Positions 35,993 to 44,354 of a stretch of 64,000 bases of DNA are shown here, piece after piece. The stretch covers positions 124,001 to 188,000 of the forward strand of contig NZ_JAGTUT010000002.1 of NCBI RefSeq assembly GCF_025685605.1. The letters run 5' to 3'. The notes beneath the pieces were generated by a model that saw nothing but the letters and a program-made list of their open reading frames with translations, was not told the origin of the DNA and ran no database searches. The DNA comes from Granulicella arctica. GTDB lineage: Bacteria; Acidobacteriota; Terriglobia; Terriglobales; Acidobacteriaceae. Made by a program: the position numbers and the translations under genes. Within the stretch, counting starts at the first letter, position 1. Each line of letters starts with the position of its first letter.

Positions 35993-37040
35993 AACCAGGG
36001 TCATCGTCTACGCCGCACTGTGGATCACGATCATCTCAGCCCTGCACGCCTCTCTCAATGTGAACTGGTCGGCAGTCCTCAACGAGTACCAGCCGCTCGC
36101 CAAACGCAAGGTCACCGTCGCCTACATCCCCGTCACCTGCCAGCTCACCTGTCCCGTCACCGACTACATCTCCAAGGTCTCCGATAAAGGCGAAATCTTC
36201 CTACCCCGCATGTTCCAGGGCTTCCCCGAGATCAAGGAAGCCCTCATCTCCGGCAAGGTGCAAGCCGCCTTCATCGTGGCTCCCCTCGCCATCGCCCTCG
36301 CCTCGCAGGATGTTCCCATCAAGGTCGTCTATCTCGGCCACCGCTACGGCAGCGCCATGGTCGTTCGCAAGAACGGTCCGGTCAAGACCTTCGCCGATCT
36401 TCGCGGCCGCACCATCGCCATCCCCAGCCGCTTCTCCGATGAGCGACTCATCGTCTTCCGCGCCATGAAGATCTGGGGACTCAAGCCCACAGACATCAAG
36501 ATGGTCGAGATGGCGCCGCCCGACGTCGCCGGAGCCTTGGCCGCGGGTGCCATCGACGGCTTCATCATGGGCGAACCCTTTCCCTCGCAGGCCGAGATCG
36601 GCGGCTACGGCCGTGTCCTCTTTCAGGCACGCGACTATTGGCCCGACTACATGTCCTGCATCCTCGTCGTCCGGCAGGACCTCATCGACAAACGTCCGGA
36701 GGTCGTCCAGGCGCTCGTCGACGGCATCGCCCGTTCTGGCCTGTGGCTCGACCAGAGCAAGCCCCACCGTGAAGATGCCGCCGACTTTGTAGGCCGCTAC
36801 TACTACAATCAGAAACCGGCGCTGCTTCGCTGGGCCCTTACCAAACCCATGGACCGCGTCACCTACAGCCCCCTCGCCCCGCGCAAGGCAGACTTTGACC
36901 TCGTCCGCGACCTGATGATCGAGACAGGCGTTCTGAAAAAGCACATGGAGTTCAGCGACTACACCGACGTTCGCTTCTCCGACGGCGCAGTTCACCAGGC
37001 TCCCTGGCAGTTCGAACCAGGTATCGCATCCGCAAATTAG
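35982..37040 (+). CDS. NMT1/SsuA-like ABC substrate-binding protein with Cys pair
   Basis: 352 residues; the start overlaps the permease by 11 bp. An N-terminal hydrophobic segment (VIVYAALWITIISALHA) exports or anchors it. The binding domain begins KVTVAYIPVTCQLTCPVTDY, where two Cys are spaced C-x3-C at the position of the first ligand loop in the SsuA/NrtA fold. A further Cys is in YMSCILVVRQD. AAFIVAPLAIALASQDVPIK and KTFADLRGRTIAIPSRFSD are family hallmarks. The cysteines and the adjacent metal-binding HMA protein suggest a thiophilic ligand, but the sequence does not prove this; an organic or inorganic anion is the family default. Confidence 0.88.
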   Translation: MTLRTRVIVYAALWITIISALHASLNVNWSAVLNEYQPLAKRKVTVAYIPVTCQLTCPVTDYISKVSDKGEIFLPRMFQGFPEIKEALISGKVQAAFIVAPLAIALASQDVPIKVVYLGHRYGSAMVVRKNGPVKTFADLRGRTIAIPSRFSDERLIVFRAMKIWGLKPTDIKMVEMAPPDVAGALAAGAIDGFIMGEPFPSQAEIGGYGRVLFQARDYWPDYMSCILVVRQDLIDKRPEVVQALVDGIARSGLWLDQSKPHREDAADFVGRYYYNQKPALLRWALTKPMDRVTYSPLAPRKADFDLVRDLMIETGVLKKHMEFSDYTDVRFSDGAVHQAPWQFEPGIASAN

Positions 37041-37073
37041 CTTTCCCCATACCGACTAAAAAGAGGTAACGAG

Positions 37074-37379
37074 ATGATTCGTCGAAAGTTTCTTGGACTT
37101 ATGACTATCGTTGGAGCAGGTGGGCTCGCATCGCTCAAGGCGGCGAAAGCCCTGGACACGCAGAATGCCGCCTACAAAGTCACCGGATTCACCTGCATCA
37201 CCTGCGCCGTGGGCCTGGAGACTGTCCTCCAGCGCAAAAGGGGCATCGTCAGGGTCAACGCCACCTACCCGGAGGCCATCGCGACGATAACCTATAACCC
37301 TGGCCTCATCTCCGAACAGACAATTATCCAGACGATCAAGGACCTCGGTTTCCAGGCACAAGCCATCAACCGTTCTTGA
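37074..37379 (+). CDS. Tat-exported HMA-domain metal-binding protein
   Basis: 101 residues. The N-terminus IRRKFLGLMTIVGAGGLA has a twin Arg followed by K-F-L and a hydrophobic stretch, fitting a Tat signal, cut near AKA. The mature part is a single heavy-metal-associated domain: VTGFTCITCAVGLETVLQ carries the metal-binding C-x2-C, and the beta-alpha-beta continuation is VRVNATYPEAIATITYNP. Like MerP or CopZ-type domains it should bind a soft metal ion, here probably outside the cytoplasm. GAGGT precedes the ATG. The gene follows the ABC binding protein by 33 bp, so it is likely part of the same operon and may deliver metal to it. Confidence 0.88.
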   Translation: MIRRKFLGLMTIVGAGGLASLKAAKALDTQNAAYKVTGFTCITCAVGLETVLQRKRGIVRVNATYPEAIATITYNPGLISEQTIIQTIKDLGFQAQAINRS

Positions 37380-37495
37380 GTGGATTTGTGGAGAAATTTA
37401 CTTCTCGGCTAGAACTTTTTTAGTCATAAACTCTTCCTAGCGCACACCAAGCCCTGATCATGGCTGCTTCCCGCGGGTGTATAGGACGAGAACGT

Positions 37496-38239
37496 ATGAA
37501 CGACCGCAAAAAACCTGAATTTGATCCCACCGTATTTCTGGCCCACGCGGGTCTTGGAAAGACCATCGTTCATCTGAAGCCAAAGCAGCCGCTCTTCTCT
37601 CAGGGTGACGCCGCCGACGCGGTCTTCTATCTACAAAAAGGTCGCGCCAAGCTCACCGTTGTCTCCAAGGCAGGCAAAGAAGCCACCATCACCCTGCTGA
37701 GTGCCGGCGACTTTGTAGGCGAGGAATCGATCGCGGCCGTATGTGGTCTTCGCCTCGCCTCAGCGACGACACTTACAAACACAGTCGCACTCAGGATCGA
37801 GCGGGAACAGATGCTGCGCGTCATGCACGACGAGCAGTCATTTTCAGGCCTCTTCATGTCCTTTCTGTTGACGCGCAGCATGCGCGTTCAGGCAGACCTC
37901 GTCGATCAGCTCTTCAACTCGAGCGAGAAACGTCTCGCCCGCATTCTTCTCCTCATGGCTGAGGTCGGCAAAAACGAACTGCCAGAGACACTCTTACCGG
38001 ACATCACCCAGGAAACCCTCGCAGAAATGATCGGCACAACGCGGTCGCGGGTCAGCTTCTTCATGAACCGCTTCCGGAAGATGGGCTTCATCGAATACAA
38101 CGGACGCATCCGCGTGCACAAGTCATTGCTCAACGTGGTCCTCCACGATCAGGCACCGGGAGAGAGTGCGACCAGCGCCTCCCTCCTCAGTCCTCAGGCG
38201 AAGAACCGGATGGTGCAGCGGTCCAGGCTCATTAGCTAA
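37496..38239 (+). CDS. Crp/Fnr-family transcription regulator
   Basis: 247 residues from the ATG at 37496 (AGGACGAG upstream); an earlier in-frame ATG at 37460 is less likely. The cyclic-nucleotide-binding fold is at about residues 20-135 (LFSQGDAADAVFYLQKGRAKL; GDFVGEESIAAVCGL), a dimerisation helix follows, and the winged helix is at about 180-225 (QETLAEMIGTTRSRVSFFMN). There is no Cys cluster of the FNR type, so it is not an oxygen-sensing Fe-S protein. It lies 116 bp after the HMA gene and may control the transporter operon. Confidence 0.88.
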   Translation: MNDRKKPEFDPTVFLAHAGLGKTIVHLKPKQPLFSQGDAADAVFYLQKGRAKLTVVSKAGKEATITLLSAGDFVGEESIAAVCGLRLASATTLTNTVALRIEREQMLRVMHDEQSFSGLFMSFLLTRSMRVQADLVDQLFNSSEKRLARILLLMAEVGKNELPETLLPDITQETLAEMIGTTRSRVSFFMNRFRKMGFIEYNGRIRVHKSLLNVVLHDQAPGESATSASLLSPQAKNRMVQRSRLIS

Positions 38240-38245
38240 ATTCTC

Positions 38246-39150
38246 TTACGCGTTTGCGACAGCCGACTCACGCCCTGTCGCGAGCACCCCAAGGAAAAGA
38301 GGCAGCGATTGCGACGTTGAGGCACGCCGCCAGACCGCACACGTATCGATCGTCAGTAAAGGAGCCACAAGAGGCACCGTGGTAAGCGCAAGTCGAAGAT
38401 TTGTTCCGAGAATCTTCGGCAGCAAGCCATAGCCCTTACCCGAAGCGATCATGGCAAGCATCGAACTATACGTGTCCGTCTTGACCGCGTTTGAAGGCGT
38501 AAATCCAGCTTTTCCGCATGCCTCCATCACATAGTCGTGCCAGATAGGCGCAATATCCTCTTTGTACGACACCAGTACCTCCCCAGCCAGATCCGATAGC
38601 CTGACCCCGGAGCTGCTCGCCAGCGCATGGCCGCTACTGACTACCAGCGCGAGCGGCTCCCGCGAGATAATCAGGCTCTCGCAATCCAACGGCACAGCCT
38701 TCTTGGTGATCGGAAATACCGCGACATCCATGGTATTGGCACGCAGAGCGACCAACAGTTGGCAGTACTCTGTTCGCGAATCGACATCTCAATCTGCGGG
38801 TGGTATGCGCCGAAGCGCGACAGTGTTCCGAAGAACTTCTGCGAGATAGCGCCCGGATCGTACCCGATCGTGAAGCGACCATGCTCCTGGCTCGCAAACG
38901 AAGAGAAGGTCTTGACCAGCAGGTCGCTACGATCAAGAATACTTTGCGCTTCCTTCAGGAGAAACTTACCCGCCCCGGTGAGTCGAAGTCCATTCACCTC
39001 ACGAATAAATAGACCAACCTTTAGCTCGGTCTCAAGATCTTTGATCTGACGGCTTAGAGCAGGTTGTGATAGGCCAAGTAACCTGGCAGCCCGGGTTATA
39101 TTCAACTGGCTGGCAACGACGAGAAAATGGCGGAGATGTCGGAGGTCCAT
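38246..39150 (-). pseudogene. LysR-type regulator, split by a frameshift
   Basis: Together the two frames make a full-length LysR protein of about 300 residues. The N-terminal frame (39150 down to about 38765) has the helix-turn-helix (HLRHFLVVASQLNITRAARL, then LSQPALSRQIKDLE) and the start of the effector domain. At about 38757-38766 the reading moves to a second frame that continues VALRANTMDVAVFPITKK through GYGLLPKILGTNL. One extra base there would restore a continuous QLLVALRAN reading, so a single-base deletion or a sequencing error explains it. It is divergent from thiS and convergent with the Crp/Fnr gene (6 bp). If the shift is real, only a truncated DNA-binding protein is made. Confidence 0.85.
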
Positions 39151-39418
39151 GGATCACCTTTCAGTCCACAGTGACGTAAGTACCTGATCCAACAAATTCT
39201 GTTCGATTCAGATTCACTCTGTCGGGAGGATGACATATGATTCCTCAACCGTATGAGCAAATCTGCTCACCCTCTTTGCTGGAATCGTTACCAATAATCC
39301 CGATCCCGTAGTTTTATTTGTCGCATGGATGACATAGCGCATGTCATCAACAAATCTGATGGCTCCGGCAACCCGATATGATCACACTAGTTTCAGACGC
39401 CGCAGCGGCAGCTTACTC

Positions 39419-39649
39419 CTACACCTTAGACAAGCAACCGCCGCCGACGAAGTGCACAACCTCGAGTCGATCTCCATCCTTCAGAGCAGCCTGTTCCCAG
39501 GCTACGCGCGCGATGATCTCGCCGTTCAACTCCACCGCAACCCGATCGTGTTGCAGTGCAAGCTCCTTCACCAACAGGTCCAGCGTAGCGTCGGCAGGCA
39601 GTTCAGGGAAATGCCGACTGTTTCCATTCAATTGAAGCGTCAGGGACAT
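39419..39649 (-). CDS. thiS: Sulfur-carrier protein ThiS with C-terminal extension
   Basis: 76 residues with the ubiquitin-like ThiS fold: LTLQLNGNSRHFPELP, then VAVELNGEIIARVAWEQ and the acidic DGDRLEVVHFVGGG. ThiS is adenylated on its terminal Gly by ThiF and carries the thiazole sulfur as a thiocarboxylate. Here the GGG is not the end: five more residues (CLSKV) follow before the stop. The carrier would have to be trimmed to expose Gly-Gly, or the last residues have another role. The gene is 81 bp downstream of thiD on the same strand; thiG and thiF are not in the window. Confidence 0.9.
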   Translation of the reverse strand: MSLTLQLNGNSRHFPELPADATLDLLVKELALQHDRVAVELNGEIIARVAWEQAALKDGDRLEVVHFVGGGCLSKV

Positions 39650-39730
39650 AAGAGTTCAAGCCTAGCAGCAAACTTACTTCGTAAGAACCCGCCAAAGCTC
39701 TATCTCGCACGCGCAATCGCTTCACTCACC

Positions 39731-40543
39731 TCATACATGAGGTTCGGTAGCATCTCGCAGCCGCCAAAGAAGATTGGTTGGCCCTCGGCCGTGTCCGATC
39801 GGCACAGCACGTCGTAACGCCTCGGTCACATATCTCTTCGCCTTCCCTGCTGCCTCGCGCGGCCCCACTCCCAACACAAGCTGGCTGAGCAACGCGCTCG
39901 ACAGCACACATCCAGTCCCATGCGTAGAAGTCGTTATCACCGCCTCCCCCTTTATCCAGTGCTCCTCACCCTCGACGGAGAGCAGAAGGTCGTCAGGCTG
40001 ATCGAGATGGCCTCCGGTCGCCAGAACATTCAGCCGTGGAAAGCGCTCACGAAGACCTCGCCCGGCGGCCAGCATCTGCTCATGCGTAGTCACAACGCGA
40101 TCGGTAAGCACTCCCAGTTCATCAAGATTTGGGGTCACCCAATCAACCAGCGGAAGCAGTCTTTCTCGCAGCAGAATAACTCCCTCCGCCGAGAGCAGTT
40201 CCCTTCCAGAACTCGACCGCAGCACAGGATCAAGCACCACCGGAATTCCTCGGTACCGCTCCAGAAACTCGGCCACCACGACTACCATCTCCACCGTGGC
40301 CAGCATCCCGATCTTGATCCCTGCTGGCGGAAGATCGTCCAGCAGACATCCCAGCGTCTCCCGCACGATCTCGGGCGTTACCGGATGCGTTCCCACGACA
40401 CCAAGCGTCGATTGCACCGTCAGAGCCGTAATGCAGGAGCACCCGTACAGTCCATGCGCTGCGAACACCATCAGGTCAGCCGTAACGCCCGCGCCCGAAG
40501 ACGGATCGAAGCCAGCAATTGTCAGTACAACCTTCATCGACAC
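39731..40543 (-). CDS. thiD: HMP/HMP-P kinase ThiD
   Basis: 270 residues of the ribokinase fold. VVLTIAGFDPSSGAGVTADL, GCSCITALTVQSTLGV, PVVLDPVLRSSSGRELL and the anion hole STHGTGCVLSSALLSQL are the ThiD signatures, with the catalytic Asp in the HGTGC-type region replaced as usual by the Cys/Gly loop. The enzyme phosphorylates hydroxymethylpyrimidine twice for thiamine assembly. It is 43 bp divergent from pyrF and leads into thiS. No TPP riboswitch is recognisable in that short space. The start may be either of two Met two residues apart (MSM). Confidence 0.94.
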   Translation of the reverse strand: MSMKVVLTIAGFDPSSGAGVTADLMVFAAHGLYGCSCITALTVQSTLGVVGTHPVTPEIVRETLGCLLDDLPPAGIKIGMLATVEMVVVVAEFLERYRGIPVVLDPVLRSSSGRELLSAEGVILLRERLLPLVDWVTPNLDELGVLTDRVVTTHEQMLAAGRGLRERFPRLNVLATGGHLDQPDDLLLSVEGEEHWIKGEAVITTSTHGTGCVLSSALLSQLVLGVGPREAAGKAKRYVTEALRRAVPIGHGRGPTNLLWRLRDATEPHV

Positions 40544-40586
40544 CCCCTATCAGAGAAAGCATACCGGTAGAATCGCCTTCAGACCT

Positions 40587-41324
40587 ATGCTCACCGACAC
40601 CCAGGCCATCCTCGATCCGAGCGATCCGAAAGAGCGACTCATCGTCGCGCTCGACTTCCCCTCTGCGGCACCCGCCCGAACCTTCCTCACACAACTCGGC
40701 GGAACCTGCCGCTGGCTCAAAGTCGGCATGGAGCTCTACTACGCCGAAGGAAATTCCTTCGTCCAGGAGCTTCGCACCCTTGGCTACGAAGTCTTCCTCG
40801 ACCTGAAATTCCACGACATTCCGAATACCGTCGCCGGCGCCATCCGGTCCGCATCCACCGCCGGAGCCACCCTGCTCACCCTCCATGCAGCAGGCGGAGC
40901 CGTCATGATGGAAGCAGCCGCCCACGCTGCCTCTCAGCTATCGGCATCACCCCGGCTCCTCGCCGTAACCGTCCTCACCAGCATGGACAGCGCGCAGCTG
41001 GCCGGCATCGGCATCACCGATACGCCGGCAGACCAGGTCCTCCGTCTCGCTAAGCTGGCCTGGGCCTCCGGTATCCGCGGCATGGTCTGCTCCGCTGAAG
41101 AGGTAGCGCTCCTCCGATCAACACTAGGACCGAGCGCGGAGCTTGTAGTTCCCGGCATCCGCCCGGCAGGCACTGCAATCGGAGACCAGAAGCGCGTAGC
41201 CTCTCCGGCCGACGCAATCCGCCGAGGCGCTTCAAGGCTCGTTGTAGGTCGGCCCATCACCCATGCCGCAGCCCCACAAGCAGCCGCCGAAGCCATCCTC
41301 GCCGAAATCGCCTCAGCTCTTTAG
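40587..41324 (+). CDS. pyrF: Orotidine-5'-phosphate decarboxylase
   Basis: 245 residues from the ATG at 40587. An in-frame extension to 40296 runs back through the opposite-strand thiD gene and is rejected. LIVALDFPSAAPARTFL gives the first barrel strand; VFLDLKFHDIPNTVAGAIRS holds the catalytic D-x-K-x-x-D array; LVVPGIRPAG and RLVVGRPITHA form the phosphate-binding loops. Catalyses OMP to UMP, the last step of de novo pyrimidine synthesis, in the cytoplasm. It is convergent with ychF, 19 bp apart. Confidence 0.95.
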   Translation: MLTDTQAILDPSDPKERLIVALDFPSAAPARTFLTQLGGTCRWLKVGMELYYAEGNSFVQELRTLGYEVFLDLKFHDIPNTVAGAIRSASTAGATLLTLHAAGGAVMMEAAAHAASQLSASPRLLAVTVLTSMDSAQLAGIGITDTPADQVLRLAKLAWASGIRGMVCSAEEVALLRSTLGPSAELVVPGIRPAGTAIGDQKRVASPADAIRRGASRLVVGRPITHAAAPQAAAEAILAEIASAL

Positions 41325-41343
41325 GAGCCCCTGGCTCAATCGA

Positions 41344-42441
41344 TCAGACGTTGAACTTGAAGAAGAGAATATCGCCATCGCGCACGACATACTCCTTGCC
41401 CTCTGACCGCAGCAGCCCCTTCTCCTTCACAGCCTGCTCGCTCCCATAGAGGAACAGATCGTCGCAGTGATAGCAGTCAGCTTTGATAAAGCCCTTCTCG
41501 AAATCCGAGTGGATCACCCCAGCCGCACCCGGAGCCTTGGTCCCTCGCCGAATCGTCCACGCACGCACCTCCTGCACGCCTGCTGTAAAGTACGTGATCA
41601 GGTCGAGCAGCCGATAAGCAGAGTGAATCAGCCGATCAAGTCCCGGCTCCTCAAGGCCCATCTCCTTCAAAAACTCGGTCCGTTCCGCAGGCTCAAGCTG
41701 TGCAATCTCCGATTCGAGCGCTCCTGAGATCCGCACCACCTGGCTACCCTCTTCCGCAGCCCGCGTTTCGACAGCCGCAACCCACTCATTGCCATCGGCC
41801 AGTCCGGTGTCATCCACATTGGCGACGTAGAGCATAGGCTTCGCAGTAATCAGAAACAAGTCGCGCGCAATCGGCTTCTCTTCGTCAGTCAGATCGACCG
41901 TACGAGCCGGGCGTCCAGCCTGCAGCGCTTCTAGCAGCTTGGCCAGACAGGCCGCCTCCGCCTTGATCTTGCCATCACTCGTATTCTTTGCCGCCCGCTC
42001 GGCCTTTACAAATCGCTTCTCGACCGTATCGAGATCGGCCAGCAGCAACTCTGTATTGATAATGTCGATGTCATGCAGCGGATTCACCCCACCCGCGACG
42101 TGAACCACTTCAGGATCGCTGAAGCACCGGACCACATGAATCACAGCATCCGTAGCGCGAATGTGTCCCAGAAACTTGTTGCCCAGACCTTCATTCTTGC
42201 TCGCGCCTTCGACCAGTCCTGCAATATCGATAAACTCCATCGTCGTCGGAATGACGCGGTTGGGCTTTACGAACTGGGTGATCTTGTCGAGCCGGATGTC
42301 GGGCACGGTCACCATCCCGGTGTTCGGCTCAATGGTGCAGAAAGGGTAGTTGGCTGCTGCAGCCTTTGAAGATGTAAGCGCGTTGAAGATGGTGCTCTTT
42401 CCCACATTCGGGAGACCGACAATTCCGCAGTTCAGAGGCAT
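41344..42441 (-). CDS. ychF: YchF/OLA1 family P-loop ATPase
   Basis: 365 residues. The P-loop is GLPNVGKSTIFNALTSSKAA, switch II FIDIAGLVEGASKNEGLG, and the base-recognition position NVDD replaces the usual NKxD, consistent with the ATP preference of YchF. A coiled domain follows (DTVEKRFVKAERAAK) and the C-terminus is the TGS-like domain (GFIKADCYHCDDLFLYGS, ending LFFKFNV). YchF binds ribosomes and modulates stress responses. Length and order are standard. Confidence 0.96.
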   Translation of the reverse strand: MPLNCGIVGLPNVGKSTIFNALTSSKAAAANYPFCTIEPNTGMVTVPDIRLDKITQFVKPNRVIPTTMEFIDIAGLVEGASKNEGLGNKFLGHIRATDAVIHVVRCFSDPEVVHVAGGVNPLHDIDIINTELLLADLDTVEKRFVKAERAAKNTSDGKIKAEAACLAKLLEALQAGRPARTVDLTDEEKPIARDLFLITAKPMLYVANVDDTGLADGNEWVAAVETRAAEEGSQVVRISGALESEIAQLEPAERTEFLKEMGLEEPGLDRLIHSAYRLLDLITYFTAGVQEVRAWTIRRGTKAPGAAGVIHSDFEKGFIKADCYHCDDLFLYGSEQAVKEKGLLRSEGKEYVVRDGDILFFKFNV

Positions 42442-42714
42442 TCCTGTTTCCTTTTCCGTATTCCAGATGGTTGCCGCGAGCTTCCTTCACGCACGATGCG
42501 GCATGCAGGAGACAGGGTTGAGAGCTTCGAGAAGTTGGCTCAACAGGCGGCTTCTCCATTATCGCCCATACCGGTTTAATGACAATGCAGAGCAACTCGT
42601 CTCCGAAGATCGCCCCTCATACTGAGTGGGTCCATACGGCCTCAACATATCTCTTACCAGCGTGCAGGCAGATACGAAAGCCTCACCGACACAACCAGGC
42701 ACGGCACAGGTCTC

Positions 42715-43155
42715 ATGCAAAGCGAAACACAGAACGAAGAAGAAGCTCTCCTCCCCGCAATACCGTCAAAAACGATTCTCCTCGTAGACGATGACTCCGA
42801 CATCCGCTCCCTGACCCGTACCTTCCTCGAACATGAAGGCTACCGTGTCCATAGCTGCGGCGATGCCGAACGCGCCGCACAGATCTTCCGCAACACCTCA
42901 AATGCATCTCCCGCGATCGACCTTCTCATCACGGACTACTACATGCCAGGTCGCTCCGGCTTGGACTTGGCGCTTGAACTGAAACAACTCCGCAATGAAC
43001 TCCCTATCCTGCTCATCTCCGGAGGACTACTAGAGTCTGAAGCGTTGGACCGCCTGCGAGGCGAAGGCTGGAGTTTTTTGCGGAAGCCATTCGCAGTTCC
43101 CGATCTGCTCTCCGCGGTGCATCTCATCCTCGCTCGCGCTACACCCGCCGCCTGA
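42715..43155 (+). CDS. Stand-alone response-regulator receiver protein
   Basis: 146 residues: a polar lead of 18, then one CheY-like receiver domain. The acidic pair is LLVDDDSD, the phospho-acceptor Asp is in LLITDYYMPGRSGLDLA, the conserved Ser/Thr is in LISGG and the Lys is in FLRKPFAVPDLL. No output domain and no histidine kinase gene lie nearby, so it probably acts by protein contact in a phosphorelay encoded elsewhere. A hairpin follows 14 bp after the stop. Confidence 0.92.
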   Translation: MQSETQNEEEALLPAIPSKTILLVDDDSDIRSLTRTFLEHEGYRVHSCGDAERAAQIFRNTSNASPAIDLLITDYYMPGRSGLDLALELKQLRNELPILLISGGLLESEALDRLRGEGWSFLRKPFAVPDLLSAVHLILARATPAA

Positions 43156-43168
43156 CTGCTTAATGCAC

Positions 43169-43196
43169 GAGGGGCAAGGCCAAAGCCTCGCCCCTC
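43169..43196. terminator. Hairpin between convergent genes
   Basis: GAGGGGCAAGGC (43169-43180) pairs with GCCTCGCCCCTC (43185-43196) around a CAAA loop, 12 bp with one G-T type mismatch. It sits between two genes that converge (stops at 43155 and 43213). T-tracts are poor on both sides, so it may be a weak two-way terminator. Confidence 0.5.
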
Positions 43197-43212
43197 CTCG
43201 CCCTTCAAGCCG

Positions 43213-44106
43213 TTACAGCCCGTTCGTCACATCCAGATCGCTCAACCGCAGCGCCAGCGACTTCGCCGCGCCACCACCCTTAAGAAACTCACCAAGCGCA
43301 AGCTGCGTAACCTCAAAGCCCTGATCCATCAGCCGGTCAGGCAGGTCCGAATGGCTGAGTTGATGCATCACCACATTCTGTCCAATGTTGATGACGTTGC
43401 AGGCGAAATGAGTGGCATCCTCTTCGGTCACGATGATGCGCTTCTCCGCTGGATATGCAGCTTCAATCTTCGCCCGTGACTCCACGTCGAACGCCTCAGG
43501 GAAGTACATCACGAAGCCATTCGCAAGCGGCGCAAAGCATGTATCCAGATGGTAAAAACGAGGGTCGATCAGGTGCAATGCGGTCAGCCTTGTGTGCCAC
43601 GCGTCAGCAAGGTGGCGATGGCTGTGCAGGCACGTCCTCACTCCATGGGCAGCCCAAAGCATGCGGCCTTCACCATCAAACAACGCATCGCCCTCGCCCT
43701 CAAACGCTGTCTCGCGCGGAGTGTCCCAGAGCAGGAAGCCTGCCTCTTTGAACCACTCGCGAAGATACTTCTCTTCGGGCTGGCGCTGCGCATGCGCGAA
43801 GCTGGAGATGGCAGCGATGCCATGGTTCACCACCGCGGTATGTGCCACGAAGACCATGTCCGGCGCATGCTCACGGGCATGGAGCAGCTTAATATCGGCC
43901 ATTGTCTTGAGATGTTGGTAGAGCCCGTTCCATTGTGCGAACGCCACATCGCGCGAGGGCCGATGCAGGTTTCCCGCCATCCATGGATTGATCACATAGT
44001 CCACGTCATAAAACTTGGGAGGGCACATCAGGAAGGTCGGTCGTGTGTAGTGCGGGGTGGATGGCAATTCGTTCGCTACGACAGGGGAGGAGATCATGGT
44101 GTTCAT
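43213..44106 (-). CDS. Amidinotransferase-fold (DDAH/ArgZ-like) protein lacking the catalytic Cys
   Basis: 297 residues from the ATG at 44106; a TTG at 44166 could add 20 residues. TFLMCPPKFYDVDYVINPWM, MVFVAHTAVVN, FEGEGDALFDGEGRMLWA and FYHLDTCFAPL (with the catalytic His) place it among dimethylarginine-hydrolase or arginine-dihydrolase-like proteins, which act on guanidinium groups. In that family a Cys nucleophile sits near the C-terminus in a GGGxxxC motif. Here the matching segment is LKGGGAAKSLALRL, with Ser at the Cys position. The protein may be inactive, use a different chemistry, or act as a binding protein. Confidence 0.85.
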   Translation of the reverse strand: MNTMISSPVVANELPSTPHYTRPTFLMCPPKFYDVDYVINPWMAGNLHRPSRDVAFAQWNGLYQHLKTMADIKLLHAREHAPDMVFVAHTAVVNHGIAAISSFAHAQRQPEEKYLREWFKEAGFLLWDTPRETAFEGEGDALFDGEGRMLWAAHGVRTCLHSHRHLADAWHTRLTALHLIDPRFYHLDTCFAPLANGFVMYFPEAFDVESRAKIEAAYPAEKRIIVTEEDATHFACNVINIGQNVVMHQLSHSDLPDRLMDQGFEVTQLALGEFLKGGGAAKSLALRLSDLDVTNGL

Positions 44107-44285
44107 TTGAAGCTGCTTCTCTACTTTCAGTTTTTGAGTCTGACCTCCCCGAACAACGATCGTCAAGCGGATTGGAAGAATCTTTTGTTACAGGCATTAC
44201 CCCATTGAGTACGTTTCTCCGATACGGGATAGATTGCCTCCTTATATAAATGCTCATTCGTCCGTGGAATCGACGACAGCAACAG

Positions 44286-44333
44286 AAATCCTCATGCAAT
44301 CAGCCGGTCAACTGGCCAGGTGCATGAGGATTT
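44286..44333 (-). terminator. Terminator after the zinc-ribbon gene
   Basis: A 13-bp perfect outer stem, AAATCCTCATGCA (44286-44298) with TGCATGAGGATTT (44321-44333), encloses a smaller GCCGGT/ACTGGC-type inner hairpin. It lies 21 bp beyond the stop of the 59-residue zinc-ribbon gene, reading on the minus strand, and ends in a TTT run. Confidence 0.7.
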
Positions 44334-44354
44334 TGATCTAAAGAGACTCTTACC

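Noticed and set aside
40544..40586. TPP riboswitch in front of thiD
   Set aside because: Only 43 bp separate the divergent thiD and pyrF starts, too little for the element, and no conserved CUGAGA-type core is seen.
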